Below are positions 1-5,216 of a stretch of DNA of 5,216 nt, in pieces. The stretch is from Micrococcales bacterium. Its GTDB lineage: Bacteria > Actinomycetota > Actinomycetes > S36-B12 > UBA5976. The position numbers and the translations under genes were made by a program. The first letter of the stretch is position 1. Each line of letters starts with the position of its first letter. The stretch spans positions 1-5,216 of the forward strand of contig JAHEEQ010000044.1 of the NCBI GenBank assembly GCA_024640585.1, written 5' to 3'. The notes beneath the pieces are model-generated. The model did not search any database. It was not told the origin of the DNA and saw nothing but the letters and a program-made list of their open reading frames with translations.

Positions 1-2
1 TT

Positions 3-425
3 GCAAACATCAAGAAGTCAGGAATTCCTTACGCAATTGCATCAGTACCTGCAGTTAACGGAACTCTTTCACGTCCATTCGTAGGCGTTAACGGTTTCAT
101 GATGAGCAAGTTTGCAGCGAACAAGATCGTTGCTCGCCAGTTCCTAACTCAGGTTGCTGGTTCAGATGACTTCCAACTAGCTCTGTACAAGCTTGGTGAT
201 CGTCTACCAGCACTTAAGACAGCAGCAGCAAAGGTTGCAGATAACAAGGATGTAGCAGCATTTGGTGCATTCGGTGCAACTGGAACTCCAATGCCAAACA
301 TTCCTCAGATGAACTCAGTATGGGATTCATGGGGTAATGCTTGGAAGAACGTAGCTGATGGAAAGCAGACTGCAGCAGCAGCATTTGCTCAAGCAGCTGC
401 AAACATTAAGAAGGCAATTAGCTAA
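3..425 (+). CDS. malE: Maltose/maltodextrin-binding protein, C-terminal part (5' end outside window)
   Basis: The open frame is already running at the left edge and ends at TAA 423-425, giving 140 residues. The methionines at 99 and 102 are internal, because readable homologous protein (ANIKKSGIPYAIASVPAVNG) precedes them. The stretch TPMPNIPQMNSVWDSWGNAW near the end matches the E. coli MalE pattern 'IMPNIPQMSAFW', the hallmark of the C-terminal lobe of family 1 solute-binding proteins. It is followed by an Ala-rich helix and a Lys-containing end, as in MalE. The role, known from the family, is to capture maltodextrins outside the membrane and deliver them to MalFG. In an actinobacterium it would be a membrane-tethered lipoprotein, but the signal region is not in view. 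Codon use differs from the next gene: all 12 Lys codons are AAG and 9 of 10 Asn codons are AAC, which suggests high expression. It is followed by a hairpin and then malF. Sugar specificity cannot be read from this fragment. Confidence 0.9.
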   Translation, partial: ANIKKSGIPYAIASVPAVNGTLSRPFVGVNGFMMSKFAANKIVARQFLTQVAGSDDFQLALYKLGDRLPALKTAAAKVADNKDVAAFGAFGATGTPMPNIPQMNSVWDSWGNAWKNVADGKQTAAAAFAQAAANIKKAIS

Positions 426-439
426 TTAATTAGTAGCTG

Positions 440-471
440 AAAAGGGGCGTCGGGTTCCCGGCGCCCCTTTT
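440..471 (+). terminator. Strong GC-rich hairpin between malE and malF (terminator or mRNA-stabilising stem)
   Basis: The left arm 440-453 (AAAAGGGGCGTCGG) pairs with the right arm 458-471 (CCGGCGCCCCTTTT). This makes a 14-bp stem with one G-U wobble (450-461) and a four-base loop (GTTC, 454-457). The T run (468-471) is itself part of the stem, and the bases after it (CATTCAATTTATCTTT) are only moderately T-rich. It therefore resembles a Rho-independent terminator without a long clean U tract. It lies 14 bases after the malE stop and 30 bases before the malF start. Because malF to the amylase gene are tightly linked and no convincing promoter is visible in the gap, the stem more likely works as a partial terminator or a 3'-end stabiliser that raises malE mRNA above malFG. 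The structure is seen; the role is inferred. Confidence 0.8.
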
Positions 472-487
472 CATTCAATTTATCTTT

Positions 488-492
488 GGGAG
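488..492 (+). promoter_or_regulatory. Ribosome binding site of malF
   Basis: GGGAG lies nine bases upstream of the GTG at 502, a good Shine-Dalgarno distance. It supports the GTG start for malF. The site lies 16 bases past the end of the hairpin, so the stem should not mask it. Confidence 0.7.
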
Positions 493-501
493 AATTAACA
501 C

Positions 502-2034
502 GTGAAATTCAGCAATAAAACTCCAGCGTTACTGCTGAAGATCATGCTGCTCGGAGCACTGAATGCATTTACAGTGTGGTGTGTTCCGATTTTGATTTCA
601 CATAAAACATGGTTTTTCGCGATTTACTTTGTAATTTCAACTCTGGTCTTAGATTTTATTTTCTTGAGCAAAAGGCGTATTGCACCAAAATATATTGTTC
701 CTGGCGTTGTCTTACTTTTATTGTTTCAGGTCTATCCTGCGTTATTTACGGGGTATGTAGCATTTACAAATTATTCCAATGGTCACTTCTTAGATAAAGA
801 AACAGCCATTGATGTAATGGTTTCAAACTCATTTGCACCTGTAGGAGATAGTTCCAATTACATGCAGGTTGTAAGAGATAACACCAGCCAAAAAATTTCC
901 TTGGTTATTCAAGATGCAAATGGATACGGAATCGGAACGCGTGATGGATATTCAGCGCTCCCAACTTCAGATATAAAATTTAACTCTGACGGTAAAATTG
1001 AATCAGTAATTGGCTACACAACATTAACCGAGAATGAGGTTTTTGACATTCTTGATGAGTTTAACGATTACAAAGTTCCAATTGGCGGAGGAAAGTTCTA
1101 CTCGGTTTCAGATGTAAATGCTGTCGAGCTAGTCGCACAAAACCTCAGTTACGATGCTAAAACCGATAAGGTCACCGACAACACAACTGGAACTATTTAT
1201 TCACCAAATGACAGCGGATCTATGGTGAGTGCTTCAGGTGAAGAAATTGAGCCTGGTTGGACCACAACTGTTGGGTGGAGAAATTTTTCAAAGGTAATCA
1301 ATGATGAGCGCTATCGCCAACCAATGCTTCAGGTGCTGGCATGGACCTTTATTTACGCAGGTTTAGTGGTTCTTAGTACCTTCTTCCTTGGTTTATTACT
1401 GGCTCTAGTGCTTAACCACCCTCGTATGAAATCTCGAAAGATTTACCGAACTCTATTAATCGTTCCTTATGCAATGCCATCGGTTCTTTCAACCTTGGTG
1501 TGGGCAGGAATGTTCAATGTTGACAATGGCGTTATCAACAAAATATTGGGAAGCCCAATTCCTTGGTTATCTGATCCTTGGCTTGCAAAGTTTGCTGTTT
1601 TACTTGTGCAATTGTGGGCCGGAACTCCGTATATGTTCCTTATTGCAACCGGTGCAATTCAATCACTTTCAACTGAAACTATTGAAGCAGCACAAGTAGA
1701 TGGTGCATCACCTTTCCAAGTATTCTCAAAAATTAAACTGCCGTTAGTTCTGATGACTTTAGCTCCATTGTTAATTGCAAGTTATGCATATAACTTCTCT
1801 AACTTTGGTGCGATTTATCTCTTAACGGGAGGTGGCCCAACAATTATTTCTTCAGGTGGTATAGCGGGACACACTGATATTTTAATTTCATATACTTACA
1901 AGATCGCATTTGCGGCAGGCAAAGGAAATGATTACGGACTCGCAAGCGCCGTTTCTTTCTTTAACTTCTTACTTGTTTCATCTATGTCGATCTACAGCTT
2001 TAAGAAATCCAAGACAATCGAGAACATGACATGA
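502..2034 (+). CDS. malF: Maltose/maltodextrin ABC transporter permease MalF, with long P2 loop
   Basis: This 510-residue inner-membrane subunit forms the translocation channel with MalG and passes maltodextrins from the binding protein into the cytoplasm. About eight membrane segments can be seen, near residues 9-31, 36-56, 64-87, 276-304, 316-338, 361-384, 416-440 and 478-499. Between the third and fourth lies a hydrophilic domain of roughly 185 residues (about 90-275), matching the P2 loop of E. coli MalF (514 residues). It ends in PGWTTTVGWRNFSKV, close to the E. coli 'PGYTVTTGWKNFTRV'. The EAA loop that docks on the ATPase is EAAQVDGASPFQVFSKIKLP at 395-414. Further MalF signatures are VPYAMPS (321-327), GGGPT (443-447) and GHTDILISYTYKIAF (456-470). 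The start is GTG with GGGAG nine bases upstream. The stop overlaps the malG start (ATGA, 2031-2034), implying coupled translation. Lys codons are mostly AAA (17 of 26), unlike malE. Confidence 0.95.
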   Translation: MKFSNKTPALLLKIMLLGALNAFTVWCVPILISHKTWFFAIYFVISTLVLDFIFLSKRRIAPKYIVPGVVLLLLFQVYPALFTGYVAFTNYSNGHFLDKETAIDVMVSNSFAPVGDSSNYMQVVRDNTSQKISLVIQDANGYGIGTRDGYSALPTSDIKFNSDGKIESVIGYTTLTENEVFDILDEFNDYKVPIGGGKFYSVSDVNAVELVAQNLSYDAKTDKVTDNTTGTIYSPNDSGSMVSASGEEIEPGWTTTVGWRNFSKVINDERYRQPMLQVLAWTFIYAGLVVLSTFFLGLLLALVLNHPRMKSRKIYRTLLIVPYAMPSVLSTLVWAGMFNVDNGVINKILGSPIPWLSDPWLAKFAVLLVQLWAGTPYMFLIATGAIQSLSTETIEAAQVDGASPFQVFSKIKLPLVLMTLAPLLIASYAYNFSNFGAIYLLTGGGPTIISSGGIAGHTDILISYTYKIAFAAGKGNDYGLASAVSFFNFLLVSSMSIYSFKKSKTIENMT

Positions 2035-2924
2035 CAACAGAAGCAATCCTGAAACAAAAACCACTTACTCCGGGTCAATGGGGTAAGAAGATAGCTTGGC
2101 GTCATGCCGTTGGCTTTATTGCAGTTGCCTTCGCATTGTTCCCATTGATTTGGATGATTTCAGCATCCTTTGACACTTTGGGTTCACTCAGCGCCCAAAA
2201 GTTGATTCCAGATAACCCAGGTCTTGAAAACTTCCGTACATTGCTCAGCAACCCTGATCAGCCTTACCTAAAGTGGCTTCGAAATTCGATCGTAATTTCA
2301 GCCTCAAACGCTGTTTTACAGATGTTTATCGGTGCCACGGCCGCTTATGCACTAAGCCGTTTCCGCTTTAAAGGTCGCAAGTTAACACTGATGACAATCC
2401 TGGTTGTACAGATGTTCCCTCAACTACTTGCCGCAACTGCAATCTTTTTAATGTTGGCAGATCTAGGCAAGAGCATTCCATTCTTAGCACTAGGACAAAC
2501 CTCTGCTCTGATTATAGTTTTCGCTGGTGGCGCGCTTGGAATTAACGCTTGGATGCTCAAAGGTTTTTACGACACGATCCCATCTGAAATTGATGAATCA
2601 GCAAAGGTTGATGGCGCTTCACATGCCCAGATTTATTTCCGAATTATTTTGCCATTGGCACGTCCTGTACTTGCAGTAATTACATTGCTTTCATTTATTG
2701 GAACAATGAATGAATTCCTTATTACCTCTGTGATTTTAGGTGGAAATCAAAACTCAATTACTTTGGCGGTCGGTATGCAGCAGTACATTGATGGCCAGTA
2801 CAACGCTCACTGGGGACCATTTGCTGCTGGCGCATTAATTGCTTCTGTTCCTGTCATGATTCTGTTCCTATACCTACAAAAGCATGTTGTATCCGGTTTA
2901 ACAGCTGGTGCGAATAAGGGCTAA
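2031..2924 (+). CDS. malG: Maltose/maltodextrin ABC transporter permease MalG
   Basis: This 297-residue protein is the second channel subunit of the importer and has almost the length of E. coli MalG (296). Six membrane segments are visible, near residues 25-45, 84-108, 115-142, 153-176, 205-226 and 262-283. The EAA loop, which contacts the ATPase, reads ESAKVDGASHAQIYFRIILP at 189-208. Other typical stretches are NSIVISASNAV (85-95), AAYALSRFRFKG (104-115) and MNEFLITSVIL (226-236). The ATG overlaps the malF stop as ATGA, with only a weak CGAG (2019-2022) as a possible ribosome site, so translation is probably coupled to malF. The stop TAA shares its last A with the ATG of the next gene. No ATPase gene (malK) lies in the window. 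Many actinobacteria use one shared ATPase (MsiK) encoded elsewhere, which would fit. Confidence 0.95.
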   Translation: MTTEAILKQKPLTPGQWGKKIAWRHAVGFIAVAFALFPLIWMISASFDTLGSLSAQKLIPDNPGLENFRTLLSNPDQPYLKWLRNSIVISASNAVLQMFIGATAAYALSRFRFKGRKLTLMTILVVQMFPQLLAATAIFLMLADLGKSIPFLALGQTSALIIVFAGGALGINAWMLKGFYDTIPSEIDESAKVDGASHAQIYFRIILPLARPVLAVITLLSFIGTMNEFLITSVILGGNQNSITLAVGMQQYIDGQYNAHWGPFAAGALIASVPVMILFLYLQKHVVSGLTAGANKG

Positions 2925-4729
2925 TGAAAAACAAACCACACCACGACGGAAGCGATCTATACGTAAGCAATAGTGCACCTGCAATTGGCGATTTTGTTAC
3001 TCTAAAAGTTCGCGTACCTAACGATTACCTCTTTGAAAAGGCGATGCTCCGTATCTATCACGATGGCGAGCCTCGTATATTTGAGTTGAAATTAAATTCA
3101 AAAAATGAGGTTGAAAGTTGGTACCAAGTGAAGGTACAGATTCTCAACCTTCAGAGTTCGTATCGCTTCGCCTTCATTGGACATGGCAAGTATGAGTGGC
3201 TCAATGCGCGCGGGTTATTTGATCACGATGTTCATAGCAACAATGATTTTCAAATAGTGGCCATACCAGGCAACCCAGAGTGGATTAAATCCTCTGTTTT
3301 CTACCAAATTTTTCCAGATCGCTTTGCACGTTCTGGCAAGGTAAGCATCATTCCGGATTGGGCGTATCCACGCGAATGGGATCTTTTGCCTCGCGGTCGG
3401 GGAAAGTACACCGGTCAAGAGTTGTATGGTGGCGACCTTTATGGTGTTCAGGAGCATTTGGATCATGTGACCGAGCTCGGTGCAAATGGAATCTACTTCA
3501 CCCCGATTTTTCCATCGCAATCAAACCATCGATACGATGCAACAAGTTTTGATCATGTCGATCCGATCCTTGGTGGAGACAAAGCCTTTCAATCTCTCAT
3601 TAAAGTTGCAAAGAAAAACGGGATTCGAATTCTTGGTGACCTAACCTCTAATCACTGCGGAGCAGGTCACAGCTGGTTAGCAAAAGCAAAGAAGGATAAG
3701 AAGTCCAAGGAGCGCACATACTTTTTCTGGGATAAATCAATTCAGTGGGGATACGTTGGTTGGTTTGGTCTTGAATCACTTCCAAAGTTAAATTACGCAT
3801 CAAAGTCCTTACGCAAAGCAGTTTATGAAGGTAAAAACTCCATTGTAAAAAAATGGATCTCGCCTAAGTTTGGTATGGCTGGATGGCGTATCGATGTTGG
3901 AAATATGACAGGTGTGCAAGGCGCCGAAAATCATCACGTTGAAGTCATGCAAGGTATTCGCCAAGCAATGCAGGAAGTAAATCCTGATACTTGGCTTGTT
4001 GCAGAAAACGGTGATTTCATTGCAAGTGATTTAAATGGTCTTGGGTGGCAAGGCGCAATGAACTATCAAGGCTTTATGCGCCCATTCTGGAACTGGATTA
4101 ATCGCAATCCCGAAATTACAGGTGGTTTCCAGGGGCTGCCATTTGCTATGCCAAAGATCAATGGAAAACAGTTGGTTGAATCTATTCAAGAGTTCAATGC
4201 TTCTATTCCATGGCGCTCACTAACTGCCAGCATGATGTTGTTGGACTCGCATGACACAGCACGGTTTAGAACAGTTGTTTTAGGGGATATTGCAGCCCAT
4301 AAATCAGCTATGACGATGATGTTGTCATATCCCGGTGTGCCCTCAATATTTGCTGGAGATGAGATCGGGTTAGAAGGATCATGGGGCGAGGATGCACGAC
4401 GCACCATTAATTGGGATGATCGAAGCGGTTGGGATACTGAATTCTTCACAGAGGTCAAGAAACTTGTAAAGCTTCGCAAAACTCAGGATGCTCTGATCAA
4501 TGGTGGCTTACGGTGGGTAGCTGTCGACAATGATTACATCGCATACCTTCGCGAATCTAAGAAGCAATCACTGCTCATTTTGGTCTCACGAGGACCAATT
4601 AATGCAACTATTGATTTGAGCACTTTTGGATTTGCGGTCACTAAGACACTTTATGGACATGAAGTAAAGGGTGAAATCTTTTCAATTAAATCAGAGGCAG
4701 CAATTCAAGGAGTATGGGAAGTTAAATGA
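2924..4729 (+). CDS. Cytoplasmic GH13 alpha-glucan hydrolase, neopullulanase/cyclomaltodextrinase-like
   Basis: This 601-residue protein has no signal peptide, so it probably acts in the cytosol on maltodextrins imported by MalFG. Residues 1 to about 115 look like an N-terminal beta-sandwich domain (DLYVSNSAPAIGDFVTLKVR), as in GH13 enzymes that cut short or cyclic dextrins. The catalytic barrel begins at SVFYQIFPDRFARSG (124-138). Conserved regions are complete: region I DLTSNH (239-244), region II GWRIDV (320-325) with nucleophile D324, region III WLVAENGD (357-364) with acid/base E361, and region IV LLDSHD (439-444) with transition-state D444. LPKLN (286-290) corresponds to the MPKLN region V signature of the neopullulanase, cyclomaltodextrinase and maltogenic amylase group. 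YFTPIFPSQSNHRYD (191-205) is also typical of that group. A C-terminal beta domain follows from about 530. The exact activity (alpha-1,4, alpha-1,6, transglycosylation or alpha-glucosidase) cannot be fixed from sequence. The start shares one base with the malG stop, and AAGGG (2916-2920) is only three bases upstream, so initiation is probably by coupling. Confidence 0.88.
   Translation: MKNKPHHDGSDLYVSNSAPAIGDFVTLKVRVPNDYLFEKAMLRIYHDGEPRIFELKLNSKNEVESWYQVKVQILNLQSSYRFAFIGHGKYEWLNARGLFDHDVHSNNDFQIVAIPGNPEWIKSSVFYQIFPDRFARSGKVSIIPDWAYPREWDLLPRGRGKYTGQELYGGDLYGVQEHLDHVTELGANGIYFTPIFPSQSNHRYDATSFDHVDPILGGDKAFQSLIKVAKKNGIRILGDLTSNHCGAGHSWLAKAKKDKKSKERTYFFWDKSIQWGYVGWFGLESLPKLNYASKSLRKAVYEGKNSIVKKWISPKFGMAGWRIDVGNMTGVQGAENHHVEVMQGIRQAMQEVNPDTWLVAENGDFIASDLNGLGWQGAMNYQGFMRPFWNWINRNPEITGGFQGLPFAMPKINGKQLVESIQEFNASIPWRSLTASMMLLDSHDTARFRTVVLGDIAAHKSAMTMMLSYPGVPSIFAGDEIGLEGSWGEDARRTINWDDRSGWDTEFFTEVKKLVKLRKTQDALINGGLRWVAVDNDYIAYLRESKKQSLLILVSRGPINATIDLSTFGFAVTKTLYGHEVKGEIFSIKSEAAIQGVWEVK
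4707..4712 (+). promoter_or_regulatory. Shine-Dalgarno-like AAGGAG ahead of the secreted amylase gene
   Basis: AAGGAG is a near-perfect ribosome binding sequence, but it sits 13 bases before the ATG at 4726, longer than usual. A second purine run, GGGAAG (4716-4721), is four bases away, which is rather short. The in-frame ATG at 4714 cannot be the start because TAA follows at 4723. The start at 4726 is therefore favoured by the ATGA overlap and by the signal peptide that begins there. Which purine run is used is unclear. Confidence 0.45.
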
Positions 4730-5216
4730 GAAAAATTCTTGCTGTTGTTGCACCGCTAGTTATTGCAACTGCGATGATCTCTCCAACTCAAGCGGCAGAG
4801 GATCTCTCATCACTTTCTCGCCCAATTGCCCGCGGTCCACTTGCAGGCGAATCTGTTTATTTTGTAATGACAGATCGATTTGCTAATGGAGATCCTTCAA
4901 ATGATGGCGGAGGTCTGACTGGTGGGCGACTTGGTGGCGGAGATGATCCAACTGATATCGCTTACTATCACGGTGGAGATTTCAAAGGATTGACTGAACA
5001 CCTTAAATACATTGCTGAACTTGGATTTACCTCAATCTGGATCACACCACCAGTAGTTAATCAATTTGTTCAGCAAGGCTCTGCTGGTTACCACGGTTAT
5101 TGGGGTACGGATTTCACAACAATTGATCCGCACTACGGAACTGAAGCTGATTTTAAAAACTTTGTTTCTGAATCCCATAAATTAGGCATGAAAGTCATCG
5201 TTGATATTGTTGTTAA
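4726..5216 (+). CDS. Secreted GH13 alpha-amylase/pullulanase-like protein, N-terminal part (3' end outside window)
   Basis: The frame is open to the right edge, giving 163 residues plus two bases. It starts with a clear export signal: positive MRK, a hydrophobic core of about residues 4-18, then SPTQA, with likely cleavage after A23 or A24. There is no lipobox cysteine, so it is probably released or held at the wall rather than lipid-anchored. The mature part enters a GH13 barrel: VYFVMTDRFANGDPSND (44-60), a Gly-rich GGGLTGGRLGGGDDPTD (61-77), YYHGGDFKGLTEHLKYI (80-96), GFTSIWITPP (100-109) and GYHGYWGTDF (121-130). The last visible residues, DIVV (160-163), begin conserved region I (DxVxNH). 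The nucleophile, acid/base and any starch-binding domains lie outside. The layout resembles actinobacterial secreted alpha-amylases and pullulanases, and substrate preference cannot be decided here. It would supply maltodextrins for the MalEFG importer. The ATG overlaps the preceding stop (ATGA, 4726-4729). Confidence 0.88.
   Translation, partial: MRKILAVVAPLVIATAMISPTQAAEDLSSLSRPIARGPLAGESVYFVMTDRFANGDPSNDGGGLTGGRLGGGDDPTDIAYYHGGDFKGLTEHLKYIAELGFTSIWITPPVVNQFVQQGSAGYHGYWGTDFTTIDPHYGTEADFKNFVSESHKLGMKVIVDIVV

Noticed and set aside
220..410. GCA-rich triplet runs resembling a microsatellite
   Set aside because: They encode the Ala-rich helices at the end of MalE and are explained by codon preference (GCA for Ala). 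They do not form a regular tandem array.
99..425. A free-standing 108-residue gene starting at ATG 99
   Set aside because: The same frame continues upstream to the window edge with sequence that reads as solute-binding protein, so this ATG is internal to malE.
422..433. Perfect 12-base palindrome CTAATTAATTAG across the malE stop codon
   Set aside because: It is low-complexity AT sequence that overlaps the coding end. It does not resemble a known maltose-regulator operator, and its position downstream of malE makes an operator role unlikely, so chance is the simpler explanation.
426..501. Possible separate promoter for malF in the intergenic gap
   Set aside because: I found no pair of -35 and -10 like hexamers at a normal spacing between the hairpin and the GTG, so I did not annotate one. 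A weak promoter cannot be excluded by eye.
3215..3520. Antisense open frame of 101 residues inside the cytosolic GH13 gene
   Set aside because: It is fully covered by a gene with complete catalytic motifs. Its translation shows no recognisable domain, so it is a shadow frame. The same applies to the reverse frames at 214-402 and 4186-4479.
4671..4886. Forward open frame spanning the junction of the two GH13 genes
   Set aside because: It is out of frame with both genes and gives a Cys/Ser-rich product without family resemblance. The frame starting at 4726 has a signal peptide and clear GH13 motifs instead.

Overview
The window is one strand-consistent maltose/maltodextrin (starch) utilisation cluster, with every gene on the + strand. 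It is AT-leaning, densely packed DNA. The mix of gene types (MalE/F/G-type importer, cytosolic neopullulanase-like GH13, secreted GH13 amylase) and the style of the proteins suggest a low-GC, streamlined actinobacterium such as the freshwater acI/Nanopelagicales group. That placement is inferred from composition and family resemblance; no rRNA or other phylogenetic marker is present.

Layout: (1) bases 3-425 encode the C-terminal 140 residues of a periplasmic-type maltose-binding protein (MalE), which starts outside the window. (2) Bases 426-501 form a 76-base gap with a strong GC-rich hairpin (440-471), followed by a ribosome binding site. (3) malF (502-2034) and malG (2031-2924) encode the two membrane permeases, joined by an ATGA overlap. 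(4) A cytoplasmic GH13 enzyme of the neopullulanase/cyclomaltodextrinase type (2924-4729) begins on the last base of the malG stop codon. (5) A secreted alpha-amylase-like GH13 protein starts at 4726 with another ATGA overlap and runs off the right edge, just as it reaches its first catalytic-region motif.

How they work together (inference from family roles): the exported amylase cuts starch or glycogen-like polymers outside the cell. MalE captures the resulting maltodextrins and MalF/MalG import them, using an ATPase that is not encoded here. The cytosolic GH13 enzyme then cuts the imported oligosaccharides. The hairpin between malE and malF, together with the different codon choice in malE, fits the usual need for far more binding protein than permease.

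Nothing here looks like a wholly new system. The points most worth a second look are the enterobacterial-style long periplasmic loop (P2) in MalF, the malE-malF hairpin with its codon-bias step, and the translational coupling of a cytosolic and a secreted amylase.
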